A stretch of 64,000 nt of DNA from Candidatus Pandoraea novymonadis (GTDB taxonomy: Bacteria > Pseudomonadota > Gammaproteobacteria > Burkholderiales > Burkholderiaceae). Numbering within the stretch: the stretch's first letter is position 1; every line of letters begins with the position of its first letter. The stretch is taken from the NCBI RefSeq assembly GCF_003004665.1, contig NZ_MUHY01000001.1, positions 372,001-436,000 on the forward strand, read 5' to 3'. The notes beneath the pieces were generated by a model that saw only the letters and a program-made list of their open reading frames with translations, did not search any database and was not told the DNA's origin. A program made the position numbers and the translations under genes. Positions 29,995 through 39,926 of the stretch are shown piece by piece.

Positions 29995-30023
29995 ACTTCT
30001 TCAGAATTGACTCATGAAGAAGT
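29995..30023 (-). repeat. Hairpin in the tRNA-Leu leader
   Basis: ACTTCTTCA (29995-30003) is perfectly complementary to TGAAGAAGT (30015-30023), with an 11-base loop. It lies between the predicted -10 box and the mature tRNA 5' end. It is not followed by a T tract on either strand, so it is not a simple terminator; it may affect processing. Confidence 0.5.
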
Positions 30024-30027
30024 GTAA

Positions 30028-30056
30028 ATTATTCTTAATATAATACAACATGTCAA
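30028..30056 (-). promoter_or_regulatory. Predicted sigma-70 promoter of tRNA-Leu
   Basis: On the minus strand a perfect TTGACA (30051-30056) and AATAAT (30028-30033) are separated by 17 bases. The -10 box is about 42 bases from the mature tRNA end, leaving a leader that contains the hairpin at 29995-30023. Confidence 0.6.
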
Positions 30057-30452
30057 CTACATACGAAAATATCTAGTATGAATCTTTTACTGCATCGGGA
30101 ATATTTTACTAATATCCAATCCATCCAAAATCAGTAAGCATATCATTACGATAATGACCCATCGGTGCCACTGAAACGGCTATTAAGATGAGAAACACTC
30201 GGCTGTAGGAAATTATTTTGGCGAAAGTTGATGAGATCTGAATACAGGAATACAGTCCAAATCATCTTGTGTAGATGAAAAGAATCTCCACAAGATGTCC
30301 ATAGTGAATGGATTCATTTTAAAGGGTAAGGCAGTAACTATCAAAAAATATATGTAATGCTAGATAAATCAACAGCTATAACCCTCACTCAGCATAACAC
30401 ATAGTAAAGTTATGCAAGGCCATTTGCTCTTGATTCGTCTACGCTAACGTGA

Positions 30453-31307
30453 TCATCCTTCGCCTTCCAACACAAACTCAGCTTTCCCATCTTGACTACA
30501 AACTTTTGTCAACCATGGCATAGTTTCCTTTAGGATCATCATTAATGTAAACGGCGGATTAATTATAAACATCCCACTACCATGCAAGCCCATTTCACCC
30601 TGCTTCGGACTGCTAACTGTCATCGATACATTCAACCAATTTTTCAAAGGCAAACGCTTTAGCTTTTCCGTTAATTGTACTGCCTCTCGACGTTGAATTT
30701 TGGGATACCAAATAGCATAAGTACCTGTAGCAAATCGCTTGATCGCTTCTTGCAACGTTTTCACCACCCGACCGTAATCCAACTTATCTTCATAGGAAGG
30801 ATCGATCAACGTATATGCACGGCGGGACGATGGCGGTAACAATGCCTTAAGCCCAGTAAATCCATCGTCCAAAAAAATCATGGTGCGACGCTTCACATTT
30901 TTTCCTTGTATGGCAAAATTTTCAGATAAAATGCGATTTTCCTTCGGATGCTTCTCAAACAACCGTAACCGATCACCGTCACCCAGCAATTGCAAAGCAA
31001 AATATGGTGAACCTGGGTAATAACGTAATTGCCCATTTTTATTAAATTTACGAACCAAAAAAACATAGGACTTGAGGGCTTGCGGCAAGTCTTTACGTGT
31101 CCACAAGCGAGCAATACCCGTCTCGTATTCTGCTGTTTTTTCAGCCCAGTGTCCATCGAGAGCATAAACGCCCGCACCTGCGTGCGTATCGATATACCAG
31201 AAAGAACTGTCTTTTTGCCGCATATAATCAATACACTGGATAGAAATCATGTGCTTGAGTACATCAGCATGGTTGCCAGCGTGGAAAGCATGGCGATAAC
31301 TAAACAT
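30453..31307 (-). CDS. rlmJ: 23S rRNA (adenine(2030)-N6)-methyltransferase
   Basis: Methylates A2030 in 23S rRNA. The 284 residues begin with the characteristic MFSYRHAFHAGNHADVLKH, followed by IDTHAGAGVYAL (SAM-binding motif I) and LIDPSYEDK, the DPPY-type catalytic motif with S in the third position as usual for RlmJ. It is complete. The next gene upstream on the same strand is tag, 17 bases away, so they probably form a pair. Confidence 0.93.
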   Translation of the reverse strand: MFSYRHAFHAGNHADVLKHMISIQCIDYMRQKDSSFWYIDTHAGAGVYALDGHWAEKTAEYETGIARLWTRKDLPQALKSYVFLVRKFNKNGQLRYYPGSPYFALQLLGDGDRLRLFEKHPKENRILSENFAIQGKNVKRRTMIFLDDGFTGLKALLPPSSRRAYTLIDPSYEDKLDYGRVVKTLQEAIKRFATGTYAIWYPKIQRREAVQLTEKLKRLPLKNWLNVSMTVSSPKQGEMGLHGSGMFIINPPFTLMMILKETMPWLTKVCSQDGKAEFVLEGEG

Positions 31308-31324
31308 GGAATATTCCTAATTCA

Positions 31325-31918
31325 TCAATTGCAGTTGGCAACCAAATGGCTATCAGTGGATGAAACTATCTGATGCCAAGGACAATTAATAAGATGGTCA
31401 TTAACCATACCACTCGCCTGCATAAAGGCATAGCAAATGGTAGAGCCAACAAAAGTAAAGCCCACTTTCTTCAAAGCACAACTCATATTATCGGATTCGA
31501 ATGTGCGAGTAGGCACTTCATCGAGTTTTCTCCAGAAATTCTGGATCGGCTTATTACCCACGAACTGCCAAACAAAATCTTCAAATCGTATACCCAGCGC
31601 TTGCAAGGCGAGATAAGAATTTGAGCCTTTCACAACTCCAGAAATTTTTAAACTATTACGTACTATCCCCTCATTATTCATCAGGCGAGCTTGATCCTCT
31701 TCCTTATAAGATGCAATCTTTACAGGGTCAAAATTGTCGAATGCCAGACGATAATTATCACGCTTCTTCAAAATAGTAGCCCACGAAAGCCCAGCTTGCG
31801 CACCCTCAAGCATTAATAGCTCGAATAACATCCGAGAATCACGGAGTGGCACACCCCACTCCTCATCATGGTATTGTCTATACTCTTTGAAACCCTCACT
31901 CCATGGACAGCGTTTCAT
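31325..31918 (-). CDS. tag: DNA-3-methyladenine glycosylase I
   Basis: Removes 3-methyladenine from alkylated DNA. The 197-residue protein keeps all known functional residues: the zinc ligands Cys4, His17, His175 and Cys179 and the catalytic-site Glu38, in MKRCPW, YHDEEWG, LEGAQAGLSW and HLINC contexts. It ends with a short tail beyond the zinc site. It is 17 bases upstream of rlmJ. Alkylation repair is kept although the SOS repressor gene is broken. Confidence 0.94.
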   Translation of the reverse strand: MKRCPWSEGFKEYRQYHDEEWGVPLRDSRMLFELLMLEGAQAGLSWATILKKRDNYRLAFDNFDPVKIASYKEEDQARLMNNEGIVRNSLKISGVVKGSNSYLALQALGIRFEDFVWQFVGNKPIQNFWRKLDEVPTRTFESDNMSCALKKVGFTFVGSTICYAFMQASGMVNDHLINCPWHQIVSSTDSHLVANCN

Positions 31919-32504
31919 TTTTTATCCCGGACCTGTTAGAAAACTCTCCCCGTGTATATATATGCTCTTGCTTTATGGAAAAACACCATTCACAATTGCC
32001 CCGAAAAATTATTACTCTATATATTAACGAAAAATTTAAGACTGCCTTTTTATTCTCTTTTAACTAGTGTTCCAACATCATCTATTCGACGATAGCCATC
32101 CATTTTCCACTGCATACTCATAAAGAGAATCAATTACTACCTGCTAATATCTGAACTCTGAAGTAACTTAATAACTCCCTGCATTTCCAAAAAATTTTAT
32201 CCCCCTACAAAATCAAGACAATGTGGGACATATATGATTAATCTTCAAACTCTTCTGGAAAAATAATTGATAGTCAAGCTGGCTAATAATGCGTATAGAT
32301 ATGCAACTATCCATCTAAAAAAGCAAGAGGGTATGGCCCAATGTCAGTGAATCAAGCCGATCCCTGTCAATTAGGTTAGCCGCACAAGGTAACCCATAGC
32401 ACGTTAAAAATCTACCATGTTTTTTACATCAACACGGCATAAGCCCCATAGTGGTAGCAAGACAAGAATAAGCAGATTCGGATCATAGAAAAAATCATCA
32501 ATTT
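31919..32504. other. Intergenic region between divergent tag and xthA
   Basis: About 590 bases. In relatives pyrE may lie near xthA, but no recognisable remnant was found here. No tRNA or hairpin seen. Confidence 0.45.
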
Positions 32505-33287
32505 ATGAAAATTGCAACCTGGAATGTCAACTCCCTCAGAATCCGCCTGAGACACGTACAAGAATGGCTAAAACTCAATTCAATCGATGTACTTTGCCTT
32601 CAGGAATTAAAGTTGAGCGATGAAAAATTCCCAATCGATGAACTTGCCAACTCAGGATATAACGCTTACTTCACGGGACAAAAAACTTATAACGGTGTTG
32701 CAATCCTTATCAATCAGAAAAGTATAGGTCAAGCGACTGATGTTATCCACAACTTACCTAATTTTCAGGATGATCAAAAACGTCTTATCGCGGTCACGGT
32801 TGCCGGGATACGCATCGTTTGCGGATATTTTCCAAATGGACAATCTCTAGAATCAGAGAAGTTCATCTATAAGATGAAATGGCTGAATGCCATAACTTAT
32901 TGGCTATTTGAAGAAATGAAAAAATACCCCCGCTTAGCTTTACTCGGTGACTACAACATTGCACCAGAAGATCGTGATGTACACGACCCACAAAAATGGG
33001 AAGGACAAAATCTTGTGTCACCACAAGAACGCAAGGCATTTTCACGCTTAGAAAACCTAGGCCTACACGATGCGTTTCGCTTATTTAAACAACCAGAAAA
33101 AACTTTCAGTTGGTGGGACTATCGAATGAACGCATTCCGTCGTAATGCAGGCATGCGCATAGACCATATCCTCCTTAGTCAAGCACTCACCGAAGTTTGT
33201 ATCGACTGCAAGGTTGATCGAACACCTCGCACATGGGAAAAACCCTCCGATCATGCTCCTGTCATCACAACGCTCAAATATTTTTAA
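32505..33287 (+). CDS. xthA: Exodeoxyribonuclease III
   Basis: A major AP endonuclease and 3'-5' exonuclease in base-excision repair. The 260 residues have MKIATWNVNSLR (Asn7), CLQELK (Glu34, metal), YNGVAI, GDYNIAPEDRD (Asp/Asn), MRIDHIL and the C-terminal SDHAPV with the catalytic His. Length and motifs are normal. It belongs to the same EEP superfamily as the protein at 2331-3086 but is the ExoIII type. Confidence 0.95.
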   Translation: MKIATWNVNSLRIRLRHVQEWLKLNSIDVLCLQELKLSDEKFPIDELANSGYNAYFTGQKTYNGVAILINQKSIGQATDVIHNLPNFQDDQKRLIAVTVAGIRIVCGYFPNGQSLESEKFIYKMKWLNAITYWLFEEMKKYPRLALLGDYNIAPEDRDVHDPQKWEGQNLVSPQERKAFSRLENLGLHDAFRLFKQPEKTFSWWDYRMNAFRRNAGMRIDHILLSQALTEVCIDCKVDRTPRTWEKPSDHAPVITTLKYF

Positions 33288-33343
33288 GTCAAGCAAAAAA
33301 CGTACAAAAAAATTTCGATAGCACAAAAACTAAATACCTTTAT

Positions 33344-34225
33344 TTATCGCAAACAAAGATCCAATGCAGCACACCAATGAGGTGCACGTAACCCAAACGT
33401 TCGAGCAAGCTTATCGGTATTCAACACAGAATAGGCAGGCCGCTTTGCAGCCGATATGTAATCAGCAGTGCTAATAGAGTTGATTACAGGTTGTATCGAG
33501 AATGCAGTACGAGAAAGTATAGCTTTAGCAAAACCATACCAAGAGGTTTGGCCTTGCGATGTGAGATGATAGATACCTCCATTAACCTGCCAAAAATTAG
33601 GGTCGATTCCGCCATCACGAAAACCCTGAACAATGATCTGTGCGGTCATTTCCGCAAGTGTACGACACCACGTTGGAACTCCAATCTGATCAGCAACAAT
33701 TCGAAGCTCCCTCCCCTCACGGGCGACACGTAAAACTTTCAGTAGAAAATTATTGCCTCGCATACCGTAAACCCAACTGGTACGTAGGATCAGGTAATTA
33801 GCACCGCTTTGAACAATAGCAGCCTCACCAGCAAGTTTCGTATGCCCATAAACGCTCTGTGGTGCAGCAGCATTGTCTTCCCGATATGCAATCTTAGCTG
33901 TCCCAGCGAAAACATAATCCGTCGAATAATGCACCAATAATGCACCAATTTTCTTAGCCTCATCGGCAAGTACACCCGGAGCCTCCCCGTTAATTCGATA
34001 TGCATCCTCCTGTGACTGCTCAGCACGATCGACGGCCGTGTATGCTGCGGTATTAACAATCAAATGTGGTTGGTATGCGTGAATCACACGCACCATATTG
34101 TCAAAATCATTAAGATCAAATTGTGTGTGTGTCGGCGCATGTACATCACCTACGCCTTGCAGCGTTCTTTTCAGTTCCCAACCAACCTGCCCAGTTGCAC
34201 CCGTGATAAGAATTCGTCTAACCAT
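33344..34225 (-). CDS. rmlD: dTDP-4-dehydrorhamnose reductase
   Basis: Last step in dTDP-L-rhamnose synthesis. The 293-residue protein has GATGQVGWEL (NADPH-binding), NTAAYTAVDRAE, STDYVFAG and YGHTKLAGE with the catalytic Tyr and Lys. The ATG at 34225 is preferred over a GTG at 34237 because a GGAG lies 11 bases before it. The rmlA, rmlB and rmlC genes normally adjacent are absent, so rmlD is an orphan within this window; the whole pathway may or may not persist elsewhere. Confidence 0.92.
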   Translation of the reverse strand: MVRRILITGATGQVGWELKRTLQGVGDVHAPTHTQFDLNDFDNMVRVIHAYQPHLIVNTAAYTAVDRAEQSQEDAYRINGEAPGVLADEAKKIGALLVHYSTDYVFAGTAKIAYREDNAAAPQSVYGHTKLAGEAAIVQSGANYLILRTSWVYGMRGNNFLLKVLRVAREGRELRIVADQIGVPTWCRTLAEMTAQIIVQGFRDGGIDPNFWQVNGGIYHLTSQGQTSWYGFAKAILSRTAFSIQPVINSISTADYISAAKRPAYSVLNTDKLARTFGLRAPHWCAALDLCLR

Positions 34226-34501
34226 TAACGCCGCCACTCCAAATCAAAAGATTTTTTTGAAAATTTGGTAAAGCATCAAAACTCGCACATAGGAACTCCA
34301 AAACCAATTCCTAAATTTTACTCATCATTGATAGTGACATTGGTCGATTACCCTAAACTTCAATTTTTTATGTAATGGAAGCATTATTTTAGCCATTGTC
34401 ATAAAAAGTATCTCTACCAAAATAACATTTGGTATTTGTTCTATAGGAAACAGGAAAAAATCGAATCTACGAGATCATCCCAAAAGCACCAGTCACGAAG
34501 T

Positions 34502-35917
34502 TTATAACGAATAGTAAATTTCAAATTCGAGAGGATGCGTTGTCATAGAAATTCGACGCGATTCTTCAATCTTCAGTGCTATGTATGAATCCAGTATTGC
34601 ATCGGTAAACACACCACCACGAGTCAGAAATTCACGTTCTTCGTTTAAATAGTTCAAAGCTTGTTCAAGACTCGAACAAATAGTTGGAATTTTTGCATCT
34701 TCTTCAGGCGGAAAATCATGCAAATTTTTATCTATAGCTTCACCCGGATCGATCTTATTCTGCACACCATCAAGACCAGCCATCAACATAGCGGAAAAAG
34801 CCAAGTATGGATTAGCCATCGAATCAGGAAAACAAGCTTCAATTCGACAGTCCTTGGGATTGGCTGTATAAGGAATCCTAATCGATGCTGAACGATTACG
34901 GGCTGAGTACGCCAACTTTACAGGTGCTTCGAAGTGTGGAAGCAAGCGCTTATACGAATTCGTCGACGGATTCACGATGGCATTAAGGGAGCGCGCGTGT
35001 TTAATTATACCGCCAATGTAGTACAGCGCGAATTCTGACAACCCACCATAACCATTACCCGCAAAAAGGTTTTTACCATCCTTCCAGACAGACTGGTGAA
35101 TATGCATACCTGAACCGTTATCGCCAACAATCGGCTTAGGCATAAACGTAGCTGTCTTTCCATAGTTGTGCGCAACATTATGGACAACATACTTCAAAAT
35201 CTGAGTCCAGTCAGCCCGTTGAACCAATGTCGAAAACTTAGTTCTGATTTTATTTTTACCTTCTACGGCAACTTCATGATGATGCAGTTGGACTGGCACC
35301 CCCATTTGCTCCAATAATATACACATTTCTGAACGCATATCTTGGAATTTATCCACTGGCGCAACTGAAAAATATCCACTTTTCACACCCGAACGGTAAC
35401 CTGTATTAACTCCATTGAAATCGTTCCATGATGACCACGAAGCTTCTTCTGAATTAATGCGAAAAAAAGTTCCAGACATATCGGTGTTCCACTGAACTGA
35501 ATCGAAAATAAAAAACTCTGGTTCTGGACCGAAGAAAGCCGTATCACCCAAACCGGTGCTCTTCAGATATAATTCTGCTCGTTTACCAAGCGAACGCGGG
35601 TCACACTCATAAGCGTTACTATCCGAGGGTTCAATTACGTCACAAACTAATACTAATGTACTTTCTTCATAAAATGGATCAATGTAGCCACTGTTAGGAT
35701 CTGGCATTAGCAACATATCTGAAACTTGAACGTCTTGCCAACCGTCTATGGATGAGCTATCGAAGGCATGTCCAGTTTTAAAGTTGTCCGCATCGAAATG
35801 TAATGAAGGTACCGAAACGTGCTGCTCTTTTCCACGTGTATCGGTAAATCGGAAGTCAATAAATTTGACATCCTCTTCCTTAATCAACTTGATTACATCT
35901 GCTATTGATTTGCCCAT
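34502..35917 (-). CDS. glnA: Glutamine synthetase type I with altered adenylylation site
   Basis: ATP-dependent formation of glutamine from glutamate and ammonia. The 471 residues align along their full length with GlnA of Burkholderia and E. coli. Conserved blocks: [10 protein letters not shown] (130-139), [14 protein letters not shown] (261-274) and NRSASIRIP (341-349). Two departures stand out. The GlnE adenylylation-site tyrosine (Tyr397 in E. coli, NLYDLPPEE) is His400 here (NLHDFPPEE, codon CAT at 34718-34720). The ammonium-site motif FDGSS reads FDSSS (52-56), keeping its aspartate. The start is fixed by GGGAG seven bases before the ATG. It is divergent from a rhodanese gene. No glnB, glnL or glnG is adjacent. 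Confidence 0.97.
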   Translation of the reverse strand: MGKSIADVIKLIKEEDVKFIDFRFTDTRGKEQHVSVPSLHFDADNFKTGHAFDSSSIDGWQDVQVSDMLLMPDPNSGYIDPFYEESTLVLVCDVIEPSDSNAYECDPRSLGKRAELYLKSTGLGDTAFFGPEPEFFIFDSVQWNTDMSGTFFRINSEEASWSSWNDFNGVNTGYRSGVKSGYFSVAPVDKFQDMRSEMCILLEQMGVPVQLHHHEVAVEGKNKIRTKFSTLVQRADWTQILKYVVHNVAHNYGKTATFMPKPIVGDNGSGMHIHQSVWKDGKNLFAGNGYGGLSEFALYYIGGIIKHARSLNAIVNPSTNSYKRLLPHFEAPVKLAYSARNRSASIRIPYTANPKDCRIEACFPDSMANPYLAFSAMLMAGLDGVQNKIDPGEAIDKNLHDFPPEEDAKIPTICSSLEQALNYLNEEREFLTRGGVFTDAILDSYIALKIEESRRISMTTHPLEFEIYYSL

Positions 35918-36158
35918 AATATCTCCCGAAAGATCCAGCCCAGGGTTCTAGGCAGATTAAGCAACCGAACGATCACAATCTCACATATTCTATAAATTTT
36001 AAAAGCAAGACATCAACTCACCTCTTGAAGACCATGACATGGTAGTGTCTTAAGAAGATATAGGCAAAAAATGTTCATTGTTACTTTCGTTCAATATCTC
36101 TCTTCAAAACAATATTCAACTACCAACTGAAGGCTATCGCTGTATAGACTACGTTATT

Positions 36159-36629
36159 ATGAAAAAATCAAACGATAATAGTCCTCAAAAAAAAGCTGAT
36201 TATCATTGCGATACAAAAAATTTAAACTACGTCAGTTCAATAACACCGCAAAAAGCACTCGCTTGGCTCCAAGCAGACCCTTATACGCAACTTATTGATG
36301 TTCGTACACGGGCAGAACTGGATTGGGTTGGTCGTCCACTGATTCCTAAGAATCAATATTTCTGGATCGAATGGTTACGTTACCCCGGAGGGACACCAAA
36401 TGGAAAATTTATTGAACAATTGAAAGAGCAAACTCCACTTGATATTCCGGTGCTTTTTTTATGCCGTAGCGCTGCTCGCTCCGAAGAAGCTGCCAATGCT
36501 GCTGCCCAAGCAGGGTTTATGAATGCCTATAACGTACTTGAAGGATTTGAAGGCGAGAAAGACCACAAAGGGCATCGAAAATCGATCAATGGTTGGTGCT
36601 TCCAAGGGCTTCCATGGATTGGTGCTTAG
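36159..36629 (+). CDS. Rhodanese-like domain protein
   Basis: A 156-residue single rhodanese domain protein. LIDVRTRAELDWVG (45-58) and the active-site loop LCRSAARS (101-108) with the persulfide cysteine Cys102 are clear, as is GFEGEKDHKGHR with the family's C-terminal GWCFQGLPW. Sulfur transfer is presumed, but the acceptor is unknown. The ATG at 36159 (MKKSNDN) is preferred to one at 36078, since the first 27 residues of the longer frame do not look like this family. It is divergent from glnA, with 241 bases between, as in related genomes. Confidence 0.9.
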   Translation: MKKSNDNSPQKKADYHCDTKNLNYVSSITPQKALAWLQADPYTQLIDVRTRAELDWVGRPLIPKNQYFWIEWLRYPGGTPNGKFIEQLKEQTPLDIPVLFLCRSAARSEEAANAAAQAGFMNAYNVLEGFEGEKDHKGHRKSINGWCFQGLPWIGA

Positions 36630-37110
36630 GCAAATTTAGCCCATTTCAGAACTTTTCATTGATAGCCTCATAGGCACACCTGATTCTAATTCTTATTAGA
36701 AATATAAAGGTTTCCTATTGCATAAAAAGAATTTATTCAACAGGCTCAAAAAAAAGTCACCTTAACGCCGAATATCACAGCTCACATGTAAGAAGAAAAC
36801 GCATGTACAACATATTACATAAATTAACAATCCGAGACTTCATAACTCCACTTATTTATCGAGATAATGTAGATATGCGAATAGTAAATTTCAAGAAATT
36901 TTTCATTGCTCATCGACATAGAGTGATAAGTACATAAAAAACGATTTCCGCCGAAAAATAACAGCCACTGGAACGTGCAACTTTTTAAAATCATTAAGCC
37001 TACCTTCCATGCGCCCCAGAAAAAATATCGGGCATTGCTGCATCATTTTTCTAATTTAACTAATAGCAATTGACTCATAAGAATAAAATCGATATCATCA
37101 TCGATTCTTT
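36630..37110. other. Intergenic region upstream of tRNA-Lys
   Basis: About 480 bases with only the tRNA-Lys promoter (37070-37098). In Burkholderia the ntrB/glnL and ntrC/glnG genes often occur near glnA; none is recognisable here. Confidence 0.45.
37070..37098 (+). promoter_or_regulatory. Predicted sigma-70 promoter of tRNA-Lys
   Basis: TTGACT (37070-37075) and TATCAT (37093-37098) are separated by exactly 17 bases; the -10 box ends 12 bases before the mature tRNA 5' end. Confidence 0.7.
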
Positions 37111-37186
37111 GGGGCGTTAGCTCAGTTGGTAGAGCAGCGGACTCTTAATCCGTAGGTCGAGTGTTCGAGTCACTCACGCCCCACCA
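37111..37186 (+). tRNA. tRNA-Lys (anticodon CTT)
   Basis: A 76-base cloverleaf with encoded CCA. Acceptor GGGGCGT/ACGCCCC, D stem GCTC/GAGC, anticodon stem GCGGA/TCCGT with loop CTCTTAA, and T arm GAGTG-TTCGAGT-CACTC are complete. CTT reads AAG only, so a TTT lysine tRNA must exist elsewhere. Confidence 0.97.
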
Positions 37187-37324
37187 TAAAATCATCTTTT
37201 TTAAAAAATTAAGAATCAATAGACCCCTCCTGCTCTCTTATCCTACACAATTGCCTAGTAAAAACTTGTCATTCTATTCAAAAAATCAGGAAGCTAAGGA
37301 CAAGAAAAGAAGAAGCGTCTGGGG

Positions 37325-38827
37325 TTACTGAAATGCGACCTCATTAAAACAACGTAGTTTCCGACTATGCAAACGATCCAACCCGCTATCACGTAGCAGT
37401 TCCATCGTTTTAATACCAATCTTTAAGTGTTGATCCACTCGCTCACGATAAAATCGATCGGCCATGCCTGGTAACTTCAGCTCCCCATGTAAAGGTTTAT
37501 CCGATACACATAATAACGTGCCATAGGGAACACGAAAACGAAAACCGTTTGCCGCAATGGTCGCACTTTCCATATCAAGTCCGATAGCGCGACTCTGACT
37601 CATACGCTGTACTGGTTCACGATGATCACACAATTCCCAATTACGATTATCAACCGTCATAACAGTCCCTGTACGCATCACACGCTTTAGTTCATAATCA
37701 CCCAACTGTGTCACTTCTGCAACTGCATTCTCTATCGCTACCTGTACTTCAGCTAGCGGAGGCACAGGCACCCAAAGCGGCAAATCTGCATCAAGCACGT
37801 GATCTTCGCGAACATATCCATGCGCCAACACATAATCTCCTAAGCGTTGAGAATTACGGAGCCCAGCACAGTGGCCAAGCATAATCCAAGCATGTGGACG
37901 CAGTACAGCAATATGGTCTGTGATTGTTTTAGCATTTGACGGACCAACACCAATATTAACCATCGTAATACCAGAACCATCGGATCGAACCAAATGATAG
38001 GCCGGCATCTGCGGCAAACGTGATGGCGCCATACCCTCTGAGGTGCGCACTTCGATATTAGCATTCCATGTCGTAACATTGCCCGGCTCAACAAATGAAG
38101 AATACTGGCTGCGGTAAGCACGCTCGTCAGGATCATTCGTAGCGCTCATTAATTGATGGCCTAACTCAACAAATTCATCGATATAGAACTGATAATTTGT
38201 GAATAATACGTAGTTCTGAAAGTTTTCAGGCGATGTAGCCGTGTAGTGACGAAGTCGGTGTAATGAATAATCAACCCGTGGACCTGTAAACAAAGCTAGA
38301 GGCCGTACATCATCCCCACTATCAGCGTAAGTGCCATTCACGATACTATCGTCCATACTGCGCAGATCAGGCACATCAAATACAGTACGCATAGCACGCA
38401 AATGCATTTGGTCAAGCCCTCCCTCCAAATAAACGCCATTTTTATAAGCGAAATGAACGGGAATTAATTCGTTTGAAACACCGATCTCAAAGGAAACACC
38501 ATGATTAATGGTTAATCGACGCAATTGCTCAACGTAATAGTTAGCAAATAAATCAGGACGGGTGACAGTAGTTTGGTAAGTGCCTGGACCAGACACAAAT
38601 CCATATGACAACCGTGTATCAAGTTGTGTAATGTCTTCCGTAGTAATTCGAATAAATGGATAGCGCCCAGAAATGCGACGTGTAACATGCGCATCTTCGC
38701 CGGAAAACGAATCAAACGCAGCGCGCAGATAGGCCGTATTGGCTTCGTAAATTTTCTTCAAATATTCGACCGCTTCGACCGGATCGGAAATCAATCGTGT
38801 TGGATGGACCGGTTCTTTTTCGGACAT
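37325..38827 (-). CDS. amn: AMP nucleosidase
   Basis: Hydrolyses AMP to adenine and ribose 5-phosphate, regulating the adenylate pool. The 500-residue length is normal. The N-terminal regulatory domain has FSGEDAHVTRRISGRYPFIRI; the C-terminal nucleosidase domain shows NIGVGPSNAKTITDH, HAWIMLGHCAGLR and GLDMESATIAANGFRF (Met-Glu and the catalytic Asp region). No break is seen. It is an unusual gene to keep in a small genome, since it removes AMP, but is common in Burkholderia. Confidence 0.95.
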   Translation of the reverse strand: MSEKEPVHPTRLISDPVEAVEYLKKIYEANTAYLRAAFDSFSGEDAHVTRRISGRYPFIRITTEDITQLDTRLSYGFVSGPGTYQTTVTRPDLFANYYVEQLRRLTINHGVSFEIGVSNELIPVHFAYKNGVYLEGGLDQMHLRAMRTVFDVPDLRSMDDSIVNGTYADSGDDVRPLALFTGPRVDYSLHRLRHYTATSPENFQNYVLFTNYQFYIDEFVELGHQLMSATNDPDERAYRSQYSSFVEPGNVTTWNANIEVRTSEGMAPSRLPQMPAYHLVRSDGSGITMVNIGVGPSNAKTITDHIAVLRPHAWIMLGHCAGLRNSQRLGDYVLAHGYVREDHVLDADLPLWVPVPPLAEVQVAIENAVAEVTQLGDYELKRVMRTGTVMTVDNRNWELCDHREPVQRMSQSRAIGLDMESATIAANGFRFRVPYGTLLCVSDKPLHGELKLPGMADRFYRERVDQHLKIGIKTMELLRDSGLDRLHSRKLRCFNEVAFQ

Positions 38828-39926
38828 GTTACCTCAATCTCGTGATTCGTCAGAGGACGAATATTACCGTGTATTCGAAAATATCTAACTTTTTTTACAG
38901 TATTGCTGCGCTGTATACACCTGTATGCATATACAGCCCACGTAAAAGCGTTCACTGTTAAAAACACACATGTGAAATCTGAACTGACAATTAACCACCT
39001 TGCCATTTCCAATATAAATGTGTACCCACAATAATTTATTTCAATTAATTCAAACGCAATTTATAAAACTCAACTCTTGCTTTCTGAAGCTAGGTAACTC
39101 TTAAGCAGACAACCCCCTCAATGGACCGAGGAAACCCCGTCACTATACCATGTAATGTATTATTAGCTATCCCTCAAAAAACGTCTACTATGTATCTACT
39201 AATAAGGCGACACTACAATTCGCAAAGGAAACTTGAAGCCATACGTTTAGAAAACTAATGAAAGTATAAATTTTTGCAAGATAATTGATAATCGTTGCTT
39301 TCTTTTTTCTTCGTACTGGCCGAAGAAAAAATGAGCACAATCACCAATTACTCGAATAAATGATAAACGGAAATATTCGGTCATATCATCAATGCACCAA
39401 ATCCTCCACCTGAGCCGCAAATTCTATCGTAGAAATGATTTTTAATTTCTGTCCATTACATTTAAATTTCGAAAGCCTTCATAAAGGTAGTTATCTATTA
39501 AATTACAAATACTGGGGAATACTCAGCGTCAAATTCAAAAAAATCAATTTTATCAAAAATAATCAAAGATAATTTTTTAAATACACATTGCATGTGCAAA
39601 GATCAAGAATTGCACGCTCCATGCCAAATGAGTGAGCTATTTTTGATATGTAGACTTTATCTAAGACAAAGTGCAAGGAACATCTTTCCCATTTCAAAAA
39701 ACAGTTTTACCTTCCATACACTTCGATGCTAAATATCATCAAATCAAGACAGATAACAAAGAGAAAACGGGCTATTTACTCTAGCTAGATTTTAAAGATA
39801 GATTGCCGTCATTATTCATTTATATAGCACTACGTATCTATAGTTCAACTATGCATTTAATCACGCCCAACAATAGTTGGGTTAACTTGACAGTGAATTG
39901 TGCCACTACATTATTTTTCTCGTCTC
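38828..39926. other. Long intergenic region upstream of the PAP2 gene
   Basis: About 1.1 kb, AT-rich, with no protein-like frame on either strand and no RNA gene recognised. Amn and the PAP2 gene are divergent, so both promoters lie here. A gene lost by decay is the likeliest source of this space, but no remnant could be named. Confidence 0.45.

Larger units (their letters stand above)
29986..30452. other. Intergenic region between tRNA-Leu and rlmJ
   Basis: Holds the tRNA-Leu promoter (30028-30056) and a leader hairpin (29995-30023). The remainder, about 400 bases, is AT-rich with no gene seen. Confidence 0.45.
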
